A DNA stretch of 64,000 bases, taken from Psococerastis gibbosa (Eukaryota; Arthropoda; Insecta; Psocodea; Psocidae). Under the pieces are notes generated by a model, which made no database searches, was not told the DNA's origin, and worked only from the letters and a program-made list of their open reading frames with translations. Location: positions 3,844,001 through 3,908,000 of the forward strand of contig OZ020490.1 of the NCBI GenBank assembly GCA_963971405.1. Reading direction: 5' to 3'. The position numbers were made by a program, and so were the translations under genes. This document shows positions 31,501 to 36,900 of the stretch, one piece after another; the first letter of the stretch is position 1, and the number at the start of each line of letters is the position of its first letter.

Positions 31501-33047
31501 TTGAGTACAAGAATTGGGTCCGGGGCGACCCCCTCACGCGCACGCGCGGCACCAAGAGGGAAGAACAAGAAGTGATGAAAAAATAGGTAACGGTGAAAGA
31601 ACCATTGATGGAGAAGACAGCAGGGACACTGTAAGGGTTGGACAAGTTATGTGTATGGATAAAAGCAGGTACGCGAAAAAAAGGTAGGAGGAAGAAATAG
31701 AGGGAACACGAATAAGAGGAAGACCACCAATGAAGACATTTAGGAACCAGATTGTGGACGATTTCAGGAGAGAGGACTGCAGTGTTGAATATTCATATAC
31801 AGTATACTAGTGGAGAGACCCGGATTATATTGATGATGATTATAATAAAAATAAACGTCTTAAGACTAGAAAGTCTTTTACAAAATATATAGTAAACAAA
31901 ACACGCTTAACTTAAACAATCTTATTCTCAATGTGCTTATAAAAAGACATAATGACCTATACACATAAGTCGTATTCTAAAACTGTTCTGTACCTAACAA
32001 TTTTTTTAGTAACTGGCTTTTAAACCCACGAATCTTAGGCTGCGTTCTGATTTCCTTATCTAGGGAGTTCCACTTGCGGCAGACATTTACAAAAAACGAA
32101 CTACCATATTTAAAGCTGTGCTATGTCGGGGTATTCGCAATACAAGTCTATTTCTATGCGAATTCAATGGCTTTATGTGGTCATAGAGATATGAATATAC
32201 TATGAGTATGAAAATAAAATTAATAAAAATCATTATAAATCATAAATAAATAAAGGTAAAAGTTGGTGACACATGACGATCTATGCATACAGAATAACTT
32301 TGAGTCAATGTGCCAGTGATTTCGACAAGCACTCACTCATAGGCCTGCTGAGGCAGTGTTGTTGTTGTTGTTGTATTTATAAGTAGCACTAAGTGCTAAT
32401 AAATCAACTGAGTTCACTTGATACTGTTCAGTTCATCAATATTATTCAGGGTTCAATGACCGTCATTTTGAATTTTTCAACGGAGTCTTGATTTTTTATT
32501 TCCCTACTTAGCGCGTTATATTTGGATAGCCCCTCATGGAAAATGCTCTTCTTACGAAAAGTCGATGTCACGTGGTCAAGGTTTATATCACTTTGATGTC
32601 TCGTATTATGCCCGTGAGTTTCACCAAATGTCCTTATCCCTATAATCGTTAACGCAATTTTATTGAGGAACAGTGCAATAAAGATGTCGTTTGTAATGTT
32701 TTTTTTTACTAGTTGGCTAATATCATGTGAAATCTAAATCCAGCAGTTACTATACATATTTGGCATGGGTAAGCAGTATAGAGGCAAGAGCGTCAGTGTT
32801 ACAGGGAAAAGCACTTCACTCAAAACAGATATTTTTGATTTTTACCTAGCTTAAGCGACCTAGCAATCAAGTGTTTACTTCCTTACAGAAAAGCATAACT
32901 TACCACATATTGGGGAAATTCAAACATGTATGTCATTTCGCACGAATTTTTGTCAATCCCAGTTAGAACATTATGTAATCCTAATAAGTAAAGAATAAAT
33001 GCAAAAAAAGCAAATAAAATTACAAAGTTCACCGGTATTGCTGCCAT
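12012..33047 (-). CDS. PGAP1: GPI inositol-deacylase PGAP1, complete, 14 coding exons
   Basis: PGAP1 removes the acyl chain from the inositol of newly attached GPI anchors in the ER, a step tied to ER exit of GPI-anchored proteins. Coding exons, in order: 33047-32904, 30962-30582, 29716-29447, 28081-27908, 22413-22160, 21703-21559, 21397-21132, 20235-20074, 18054-17875, 17202-17017, 15443-15281, 14897-14325, 13882-13689, 12168-12012. All junctions are GT-AG and in phase; the sum is 3,249 bases, or 1,082 residues, against about 920 in mammals. Residues 8-25 form the N-terminal membrane anchor. GIPVLFLPG and GHSAGG mark the alpha/beta-hydrolase core, and MDHLSITWCKQL follows it. Exons 9-14 encode the C-terminal membrane segments. 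The extra length is largely an acidic repeat in exon 12. Intron 4 is 5.5 kb because of two nested LINEs. No break was found, so the gene is probably functional. Confidence 0.95.
12229..12472. other. Intron 13 of PGAP1, proximal part
   Basis: A weak stem-loop at 12237-12251 followed by AATATATT resembles the 3' end of the minus-strand LINEs at 654 and 1466. No coding content is recognised. Confidence 0.35.
12473..13293. repeat. Repeat family X, forward copy, with a 26-base G run
   Basis: It begins ACCGGTCCGAGTTTACTC and ATGCTTTCCAATTTA and ends GTATAAATTGGAAAGCAA, so the ends are inverted relative to each other. The G run lies at about 12583-12608, followed by CTCCACCTGACGTCACTGGA. It lies within PGAP1 intron 13. 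No intact frame was seen. Confidence 0.8.
13689..13882 (-). CDS. PGAP1: PGAP1 coding exon 13
   Basis: It encodes ICLLYLLAAVTVVPSILAW followed by SRSFHESTQLYPDS, equivalent to the helix and the RYYFKLNPDP-like loop of vertebrate PGAP1. It starts in phase 0 after a strong CAG and ends two bases into an Arg codon. Confidence 0.88.
13897..14056 (-). pseudogene. LINE tail fragment in PGAP1 intron 12
   Basis: The minus strand reads through MLRISWRDRNPNAEILRRLD and KLLRAVKKRKLIYFGH, the C-terminal region of an RTE-like LINE. It is the same family as the 198-bp array at 38069-40115 and the fragment at 45865-46140. Confidence 0.6.
14141..14263 (+). pseudogene. Short Cys-rich frame, probably retroelement-derived
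   Basis: A plus-strand frame starting ATG near 14153 reads MARKCRKCGARRGETREKIR then HFSTCPG, with a CxxC...H...C spacing like a zinc knuckle. It lies in an intron beside a LINE fragment. A host gene is not supported; a piece of a LINE or other element is more likely. Confidence 0.25.
14325..14897 (-). CDS. PGAP1: PGAP1 coding exon 12 (loop with acidic repeats)
   Basis: It encodes 191 residues in phase 0: LCKLYEDYLEDLLKISLKF, then a Glu/Asp/Lys-rich low-complexity loop. Four imperfect units of about 17 residues (14439-14639) carry the core GEEEKDVYSG or GEEEKDVDSG. The loop explains most of the extra length compared with vertebrate PGAP1. It is followed by FEISGGGGPPIVV. Confidence 0.88.
14439..14639 (-). 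repeat. Tandem acidic repeat inside PGAP1 exon 12
   Basis: There are four units of 16-17 codons. Units alternate EVAGEEEKD and EVTGEEEKD cores, suggesting that a two-unit block was duplicated. The repeat does not disturb the frame because each unit is a multiple of three. Confidence 0.85.
15281..15443 (-). CDS. PGAP1: PGAP1 coding exon 11
   Basis: It encodes FLARTITGVVSWSEW then a hydrophobic segment ending SWSTVGGLGMVLAAAFYFLT, equivalent to the SWTTCGALAILLSYLYY helix of vertebrates. A six-unit tandem repeat lies 84 bases upstream of the acceptor. Confidence 0.9.
15527..16032. repeat. Six-copy tandem repeat, unit 83-86 bp
   Basis: Units start at about 15527, 15613, 15696, 15782, 15866 and 15952. 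Each contains ACAGGTTTGCAACAGCTACA, TTACTAGCGCAAAA and AAGTATGCAT. The last unit runs straight into the LINE tail at 16019, so the repeated unit appears to be the piece of that LINE just upstream of its RNase H-like end. It lies in PGAP1 intron 10. Confidence 0.9.
16019..16303 (+). pseudogene. R1/Jockey-type LINE RNase H-like tail
   Basis: The sequence reads RRHLRVITGFLSGHCNLNGH, then in a shifted frame RACRFCNEGAEDPEHILLHC and ends LREIDLEEVM before TAA. Cys/His spacing and wording match the C-terminal region of R1/Jockey-type LINEs. One frameshift lies near 16110. It is antisense to PGAP1. Confidence 0.7.
16533..16886 (-). pseudogene. Mobile-element-like frame with CPHC motif
   Basis: The minus strand encodes DTCPHCNSGRMDGLHLQN and LYWEARWRMVEM. 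The CPHC...H pattern resembles LINE C-terminal zinc motifs. It lies in PGAP1 intron 10 on the gene's own strand, but has no place in the PGAP1 protein. Family uncertain. Confidence 0.4.
17017..17202 (-). CDS. PGAP1: PGAP1 coding exon 10
   Basis: It encodes LGLDFFLLPIFLFLNAAA and ISYIAGAVVYAAVVVSGQ, two hydrophobic stretches compatible with membrane helices. The last codon (AGG, Arg) is completed by exon 11. Confidence 0.88.
17206..17870. other. PGAP1 intron 9, nothing recognised
   Basis: No repeat or gene was recognised. The segment AAACGGCCATCTTGGAAATT is a partial inverted repeat of AATTTCCAAGATGACCACC about 60 bases upstream. Confidence 0.35.
17875..18054 (-). CDS. PGAP1: PGAP1 coding exon 9 (first C-terminal membrane segment)
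   Basis: YYSHLLPGYIAAVLLLTLRR begins the multi-pass part; the LPGYIAAVLLL stretch corresponds to the LPAYVVSNILL region of vertebrate PGAP1. A composite MITE starts 55 bases upstream of the acceptor. Confidence 0.9.
18109..18499. mobile_element. Composite nested hairpin MITE, copy 1
   Basis: The outer ends GGCGCGGTTTCCACCGACCT (left) and its inverse (right) continue inward to GACGTGGTAGCAGA. At the apex sits a second element starting GGCGGGGTTTCCACCGATCT and ending with the inverse before CCCCGCCTAAG. The inner element has its own central inverted pair (ACTCTATGCCATAG / ATCATAGAGT). TTA precedes the left end and TTG follows the right end. It lies in PGAP1 intron 8. Confidence 0.8.
18609..18987. 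mobile_element. Composite nested hairpin MITE, copy 2
   Basis: The same two-layer plan has different outer ends: GGTGCCCATTCCATTGACCGG on the left and the inverse ending GGAATGGGCGCC on the right. The inner element is closely related to that of copy 1 but has lost part of its left arm. It lies about 110 bases from copy 1. Confidence 0.75.
19590..19831 (+). pseudogene. LINE C-terminal tail
   Basis: A plus-strand frame ends LPLEVRAAKSLSSFNKLIKQ then YILDNA and a stop near 19831, a typical CR1/Jockey-like C-terminus. A 3' tail with ACTTTATAGTCTTATTGTTC and (ATTTC)n follows to about 20070. It lies in PGAP1 intron 8. Confidence 0.6.
20074..20235 (-). CDS. PGAP1: PGAP1 coding exon 8
   Basis: It encodes DNETFSVSLKLFSARPP, DPSCKYRIALGPDKLA and GQLAR, which aligns with the end of the luminal domain in PGAP1. 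Both splice sites split codons consistently with exons 7 and 9. Confidence 0.88.
20330..20998 (-). repeat. Tandem array of LINE-tail units, about 105- and 140-bp spacing
   Basis: CTCTTCTGAGATCGTCCTC recurs near 20387, 20527, 20631 and 20771, alternating spacings of about 140 and 105, so the higher-order period is about 245 bp. Each unit also has CCTCCACATCTGCT and a C run. On the minus strand the units read like an RTE-type LINE end (MWRDKRE, RRVGL). Two more copies lie at 53030-53330. Confidence 0.75.
21003..21090 (-). pseudogene. Partial degenerate copy of PGAP1 exon 7
   Basis: The segment containing CACACTTGATCAAACCCGGG at 21062 recurs in exon 7 at 21243, an offset of 181 bases. On the minus strand this copy reads LPGFDQVWQVFQKTVQ, against LPGFDQVWQAFHLTVQ in the real exon. 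It lacks splice sites and is cut by the LINE-tail array. It lies in the intron just after exon 7. Confidence 0.8.
21132..21397 (-). CDS. PGAP1: PGAP1 coding exon 7
   Basis: It encodes 88 residues plus two bases, with HYTVNLPGFDQVWQAFHLTV and NESQPFYFL. A partial degenerate copy of its middle part lies at 21003-21090. The donor is GTAAGT. Confidence 0.87.
21559..21703 (-). CDS. PGAP1: PGAP1 coding exon 6
   Basis: It encodes EEGMNLSNETEILPAHW and SHVLVRFPPLSTP, comparable with the beta-rich luminal region of PGAP1. It begins one base into a codon and ends in phase 0, matching its neighbours. Confidence 0.85.
21995..22140. repeat. Short (GAA)n-tailed repeat in PGAP1 intron 5
   Basis: The segment GTGGTTTGGCAAGAGCACGA and CCAAATTGCCATGATGATCG ends in AAGAAGAAGAA. 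Related pieces occur at 15190-15265, 35660-35750 and 46215-46270. It may be a SINE-like or LINE 3' fragment; no RNA promoter was recognised. Confidence 0.5.
22160..22413 (-). CDS. PGAP1: PGAP1 coding exon 5
   Basis: It encodes RSAGKKYVPFSARSSFE and DWVYVCVADAFEDDFRIC (the last codon is split with exon 6). This is the ER-luminal region after the lipase domain. The 5.5 kb intron before it holds the nested LINEs. The exon is in phase with exon 4 (phase 0) and exon 6. Confidence 0.88.
23513..23575. repeat. Target-site duplication, left copy (63 bp)
   Basis: This is identical to 26911-26973 except one base (C at 23564, T at 26962). It begins GATCAAACCATAAGCGTATG and ends TTGATTCCAAC. It is part of the interrupted LINE's coding sequence. 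Confidence 0.9.
23576..26910 (+). mobile_element. Near-intact RTE-like non-LTR retrotransposon (3,335 bp)
   Basis: The element is bounded by a 63-bp target duplication and ends in a (GAA)n tail (26890-26910), as in the RTE clade. A 318-base leader precedes the ATG at 23894. The coding region runs to 26884 and is broken only by one in-frame TAA at 26375-26377. It inserted opposite to the older LINE and antisense to PGAP1. Copies of its 3' end are found at 29262-29430 and 2170-2235. Confidence 0.9.
23894..26884 (+). pseudogene. RTE-like endonuclease-reverse transcriptase, one nonsense codon
   Basis: The N-terminal third is an AP-type endonuclease with LATWNVRTML, VAVQEIRWKGQ, VVLGDFNAKIG, NQIDHILVSARH and SDHFLVKAV. 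A Lys/Glu-rich linker follows. The reverse transcriptase has NNYRGITLLNTAYKTFSNLL, CGFRPARGTVDQIFVLRQ, MLFVDFRQAFDSIW, GVRQGDALSATLFNLAL and AYADDIVIITKN, with the two catalytic aspartates of YADD present. After the TAA following AANRA, the same frame continues with LIRPVATYGSETWNL, RLRWLGHVVRM and GRPRNRWKDELENDL. The first product would be 827 residues and lack the C-terminal domain. Whether this copy can move is doubtful, but it looks young. Confidence 0.9.
26911..26973. repeat. Target-site duplication, right copy (63 bp)
   Basis: This is the partner of 23513-23575. It immediately follows the (GAA)n tail of the RTE-like element. Confidence 0.9.
27541..27725 (+). pseudogene. RTE-type LINE C-terminal fragment
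   Basis: The plus strand reads MLYGSECWALKKAEELRLHV then AEMWMLRQSLGFTLAERRNK and a stop. This is the YG-ECW segment of an RTE-like LINE tail. It abuts the truncated 5' end of the minus-strand LINE at 27540. Confidence 0.6.
27755..27894. mobile_element. Hairpin MITE (140 bp)
   Basis: The left arm GGCGGGGATTCCACCAACGT pairs with the right arm ending GTGGAATCCCCGCC. The loop contains GCAGACATTTTTAGTGTGTC. TTA precedes the left end and TAA follows the right end. It ends 13 bases from the donor of PGAP1 exon 4. Confidence 0.75.
27908..28081 (-). CDS. PGAP1: PGAP1 coding exon 4
   Basis: It encodes 58 residues in phase 0, including VWCSMDHLSITWCKQL, the segment with the conserved Asp-His of the family. 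The acceptor lies about 40 bases downstream of the edge of repeat X (28121-28972). The donor lies 13 bases from the hairpin MITE at 27755-27894. Confidence 0.93.
28121..28972. repeat. Repeat family X, forward copy 2, with a G run
   Basis: It starts ACCGGTCCGAGTTTACTC and ends GTATAAATTGGAAAGCAA, as in the copy at 12473. The internal G run is about 20 bases (28235-28254), followed by TTGTCCACCTGACGTCAC. Its edge is 40 bases from the exon 4 acceptor. Confidence 0.8.
29090..29250. repeat. A-tailed interspersed repeat, copy 1
   Basis: It ends GAAGAGGTCAATCGGATACA, TTGTTTGTATGCGATTAA and an A run. The same end occurs at 45380-45545 and 50148-50325. No coding frame; it is probably a LINE 3' region or SINE. 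Confidence 0.6.
29262..29430 (-). repeat. 3' end of the RTE-like element, reverse copy
   Basis: It begins (CTT)n then CTGGCTCTACAGTCCTTGAT, and the minus strand reads DLRELG and GRPRKRW-type motifs, closely matching 26740-26910. It is truncated at the 5' side near 29430, 17 bases from the donor of PGAP1 exon 3. Confidence 0.75.
29447..29716 (-). CDS. PGAP1: PGAP1 coding exon 3
   Basis: It encodes residues 176-265, starting GGIVAKNVFASP. The segments KLIITLATPHQTPVLHAD and LVSLGGGNRDVVVRSD are characteristic of PGAP1. The donor (GTAAGC) is only about 17 bases from the RTE-type LINE tail at 29262-29430. Confidence 0.93.
29820..30581. other. PGAP1 intron 2, nothing recognised
   Basis: AT-rich DNA with an A-rich block at 30120-30150. 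The segment GTAGTACCT-like repeats are absent. No gene or clear mobile element was recognised. Confidence 0.35.
30582..30962 (-). CDS. PGAP1: PGAP1 coding exon 2 (lipase core, catalytic serine)
   Basis: It encodes residues 49-175. YPRYSLYGYSEGG and GIPVLFLPGNSGSHRQ match the PGAP1 oxyanion-side core. The exon ends VVLIGHSA, and the next begins GG, so the nucleophile elbow GHSAGG is made by splicing, with the serine at residue 174. That is the position known to be required in mammalian PGAP1. Both splice sites are in phase 0. Confidence 0.93.
31075..31310 (-). pseudogene. LINE tail with (AAGTC)n end
   Basis: The minus strand reads RPLGRPRKRYQDQMADDVQK, ACDRAEWRGIVRAAKS and HGLLAP, an RTE-like C-terminus. 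The (TTGAC)n block at 31072-31100 is the tail. It lies in PGAP1 intron 1. Confidence 0.65.
31300..31520 (+). pseudogene. LINE tail fragment, opposite orientation
   Basis: The plus strand reads WQWFGHVQKMDENRTNRRLA and RPIARPRTTLEERIEQLAG, ending before TGA near 31504. It abuts the previous fragment, with the two pointing away from each other. Confidence 0.6.
31840..32240 (-). pseudogene. LINE C-terminal tail
   Basis: The minus strand at about 32100-31980 reads SFFVNVCRKWNSLDKEIR and GFKSQLLKKLLGTEQF, a common CR1/Jockey-like C-terminus. A 3' A/T-rich region follows to 31840. Confidence 0.6.
32430..32700 (-). pseudogene. LINE C-terminal tail
   Basis: The minus strand reads HNTRHQSDINLDHVTSTF then FHEGLSKYNALSREIKNQDS and ends FKMTVIEP before a stop. 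NTRH and YNAL are typical landmarks. It lies in PGAP1 intron 1. Confidence 0.6.
32904..33047 (-). CDS. PGAP1: PGAP1 coding exon 1 (start codon, membrane anchor)
   Basis: The ATG at 33047-33045 opens 48 codons. A hydrophobic stretch (FVILFAFFAFILYLLGL) is followed by SCEMTYMFEFPQYV, the conserved segment after the PGAP1 anchor. The donor is GTAAGT in phase 0. No earlier in-frame ATG fits the family length better. Confidence 0.92.
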
Positions 33048-33436
33048 TTTTGTTGTTGATTTTATCTATTATGCAGGTGAACAATATAACATACTGCCCT
33101 GAAAATAACCGCTCCCAAAACCTTTAATTTAGTACCGCAATACCCATTATTTATCAAGATTTACTTATAAATAGTACATTAATTATGAAATAAATTGTTT
33201 TTACATACGCAAAAAGTCTATTTAAGTATGCTGCATTTTAAAAATAAATGTAGGCTATCATGTTGGCAATATAGTCACTCTTTGTAAGCTAAACATAGGA
33301 TGATGTTATATCTGGAGATTCAGGTCAAAAAAATAAAAAAACGCTATGGCGGCGGGTGGCTGATTGATGTGGAAATGTTTAAAATGTCAAAATATTTTAA
33401 AATTATTAGTTTCTGTCTAAAATTTTAATTTTTACA
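33048..33436. promoter_or_regulatory. Putative shared promoter of PGAP1 (-) and the RhoGAP gene (+)
   Basis: The two genes diverge from here. The block is free of recognised repeats, which is unusual in this window. The GC-richest spot is CGCTATGGCGGCGGGTGG (about 33340-33357). I cannot place start sites. Support is positional. Confidence 0.4.
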
Positions 33437-33454
33437 ATGAAATTGGTTCTTTAG
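33437..33454 (+). promoter_or_regulatory. Upstream ORF (MKLVL) in the RhoGAP leader
   Basis: ATG at 33437 opens five codons ending in TAG at 33452-33454, directly before a strong donor (GTAAGT at 33455). If this is the end of a leader exon, the uORF sits in the 5' UTR and could lower translation of the main frame. Confidence 0.3.
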
Positions 33455-33841
33455 GTAAGTGTAACATTAGTTTCATGCACATATTCAATTATTTTCTGTG
33501 ACATTTTCAAAGATATTAATGCCACTTTCAGCGAATCCTTTTTTTCTGGTTATAGACTCAAGTGTTTGGCCTGTTTAAATCAATTTGAATTAAGCTTCAA
33601 TCGGAAGCTGACGTAGATAGTAAGCTTATGGACTTGGTGCAATGACTACATGCGTTCAATCTAACTGTTCTTTGGTGTGCTGTGCATACTAAACGTGACA
33701 GCCACTTGACGTAGTTTAAGATTGTTGTGTAGAAAGCTTTAAAAAGCTAAGTCACATGCAGTCAATTCTTGACAGTGCTGGCAGTTTTCAAACTATACAT
33801 TCTTCTTGTAATTACAAACTTCTTTCTATTTTTGATTTTAG

Positions 33842-33976
33842 ATTTGGGGACTAACGCTGGGGGAAATGCCTATGCGTGTGGAAGGGGCAAGGGTGTCCGT
33901 AGGCTCGGCCACATCAATGAATACTAGTAGGCGCTCTCGAGGTCTTGCAGACATCGCTCCGCAGTATGTGGCCAGT
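33842..33976 (+). CDS. CdGAPr: RhoGAP exon 1 (start codon at 33866)
   Basis: A TTTTAG acceptor precedes 33842, so a leader exon probably lies upstream (donor at 33455). The ATG at 33866 begins MPMRVEGARVSVGSATSMN; the frame is open upstream to the acceptor (WGLTLGE). It ends QYVAS with a GTAAGT donor in phase 0. Confidence 0.75.
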
Positions 33977-36900
33977 GTAAGTAACTACGTATACTAAAGA
34001 ATTTCAGTTGTACTTTAGGGTTGGCCGCACGAAGTGTATGTGTTACCTGTATGGTAACGGAAAAGATAATAAAATATAATAGATGGCCTATCCGCCTGTG
34101 TAACAGATACGATTAAGACATGTAGTGTAGTGGTACGGACGACTTTCACCCGAATTAAGTTAGAGCAGGAGGTAGGTTAGGTCTTACGTCTCGGTATAGC
34201 ATACACATTGCAACTCTACTGTGAGGCTGGTATTGAAGTGAATACGATGTGTTTTTTTTTTTTCTAAAAGATCTGGCACTGTTTTATTGTTACCAGCTTG
34301 TCAAGTACTGTCAATTTTTGCGCTGTCTATCCGTCAGTGTATTCGTCTCACCTGTTTTTTGTTTGTTTGTTTTCCGACTTCTGCTTTTAGCCTGATGGGG
34401 GGGGGGGGGGGGGGGGTGTGTGTGTGTGTTTATTAACTTGAGACACCCTAGGGGCATATTCCTTCACCTCAGGGAGGAGGGAAGTTGACTGACAGGGTGG
34501 ATCTCCTGTGTAGTGGATTCTGAACCACTTGGGGAACATGTTGTTGTTTTTGTTTCCAACGCCAGCTTTCAGCATTTCTGCTTAAAGCAACCCCGTCAGC
34601 CTGGCGGGGGGAGTGAGTCTGTTTGTTAACTTGAGGCACCCTAAGGGCAGACTCTTTCACCTCGGGGGAAAGGGGAGTTGACTGACAAGGTGGACCTCCT
34701 GATTACAGTGGATTCCGAACCACATGGGGAACATAGTAAAGTCACACGATTAAATCGGAGGTGATCAGGACTCGACACGCACGTAGACTGACTGGTATAG
34801 CCTCTGCGCGTAGTCATGTCCCACCATGTTCCCCTGCCAACGCTGTGCACACTACCAAGTTTGCCGCAGTTTGAAACATGCTCTGTTCTCCTGGATTCAT
34901 CATGGTAAGGCCGTTGGCACTTGGGGAACATAGTACTATGTTTATGACTTTGAGACTTTACTTAAAGTACCAGAATTAATTAGGAGGTTAACCAGGACTC
35001 GACAAGCACTTAGACTAGCTGCGTTACCATGTCCCACCATATTCCCCTGCCAACGCTGTGCACACTACCAAGTTTGCTGCAGTTTGGAACAGGCTCGGCT
35101 CTGGCGGATTCGACTTGTTCTGGCGGTTGGCAGACGTTTTTTTCTTTTGTGCATACTATTTAATTTCTTTCACGTAATTTTCACAACATACTGTACGAAT
35201 CTACGCTGTACTAATCAATTCATATGCAAAAATCTGCAAAATACGCCTGTAAAATGCAAATTCGACTCTTATTAGAGTTGCCCTCGAGATTCGTATTGCC
35301 AACGGGTATGAAGAAATGCTTCGCTAGTCCTATGCTATGCCCCAGATTATTGAATAGAAGCGCTAATGTAAGCAATAATGCGGTCATTGTGTATGAGATT
35401 CTCTTATTCAGCAATAGGAAATGGGGGCAGCGGAGAGGGAAGCAAGGGGGGGGGGGGGGAGCGAGGTTTAATGGGGTAGCCTCTGGGGCGCCATCAAACT
35501 GTCGACCTTTATTGTTGCTGGATAATTTGTCTTTTATTTTAATTTTAGTTTAGACTCTCCATTTTCTATTTCTTTTTATAAATTTACTGGTTTCTGAATT
35601 CCTCACTTATCCCGAGAGAGTTGAAGATAAGGGTATATTCTTCTTCATCTTTTAATCCCTCTTCTATCGAAAATTGGCGATCATCATAGCAATTTGGAGC
35701 TTGCTGCTGTTTTGTAGAGTGATGTGCTCTTGCCAAACCACTGCCTCAGGGTTTTCAACCATGATGTTCTTCTGTCGGGAGCCCTCTGCCTTTCTGTCTT
35801 CCCTTGAGACATGATTCTATCAACCAGTCACAATTTTGGATGATCCTAGAAGAAATGGGGTTACCCCAAAAGATAGTGAAGATGGTGCAAGTACGCATGA
35901 GGGGGTCGCGGCTAGAGTAAAGGCGGAGGGAAGCCTCTCGGATTCCTTTGATGTCATATCGGGAGTGAAACAAGGAGACGGGCTCTCGCCGTGTCTCTTT
36001 AATCTGGTGTTGGAGAAAGTGGTAAGGAAATGCCAGGTGGGGTTGAGATAGGGGGTCAGATAAGAATCCTTGGTTACGCTGACGACCTGAACATTGTGGC
36101 TCATGACGAGGAACAGGCGGTGAAGGCAGGTGGTGAAGACAATAGAGGAGGATGCTAGATTAGTTGGACTAAAGATTAACATGGGCAAGACAAAACACCT
36201 TCTAGTCCAAAGAAGAACCAGTCTATACCTGGCGAAGGTAGACCGCTTCGAGTCGGTTCAGCAGTTTAGATACCTCGGCTCGGTGATGACATGGGACAAC
36301 TGCATGGGGGAAGACATTAAGAACCGTATCAAGGCTGCGAATGTGGCCTTCTTTCCGACCACTATTTAGATCTCGACTCCTGTCTAGAACTACAAAGGTT
36401 CGCCTGTACAAGACCCTAATTCGACCTTTCTAATGAACGGAGGTGCGGCCTGGACTCTATCCATAAGGGACGCCCAAAGATTATGAGTCTACGAGAACAA
36501 ATTGCTTCGCATTACCTTCAGCGGTAGATGGGAGAATGGCGTCTGGAGGATCAGACACAATGCCGAAATATATGCCCTATTCGACTCCCCTAACATTATT
36601 TTAGAACTAAAAGGGTGTCGAATCCAATGGCTGGGTCATGTACACCGTATGCAAGTGGAGAGGACGCCGAAGCTGGTTTTCGAAGGCATTTTCAACCGCC
36701 CTAGGCGTCGGTAGACCAAGACTAAGATGGAGAGACCAAGTTCTCGAAGATGTGCACGCCACCGACACCCGAGACTGGAAGTTAGTGGCGGAAGATCGTC
36801 CGAGGGGGCGTGGTGTAGTGGCAGCGGCTAAAAGACCCCCGGGCAGGACGCGCCAACTTAAGTCAATTAGACAATTTGTGCCTAGCATCAATCTGATGCC

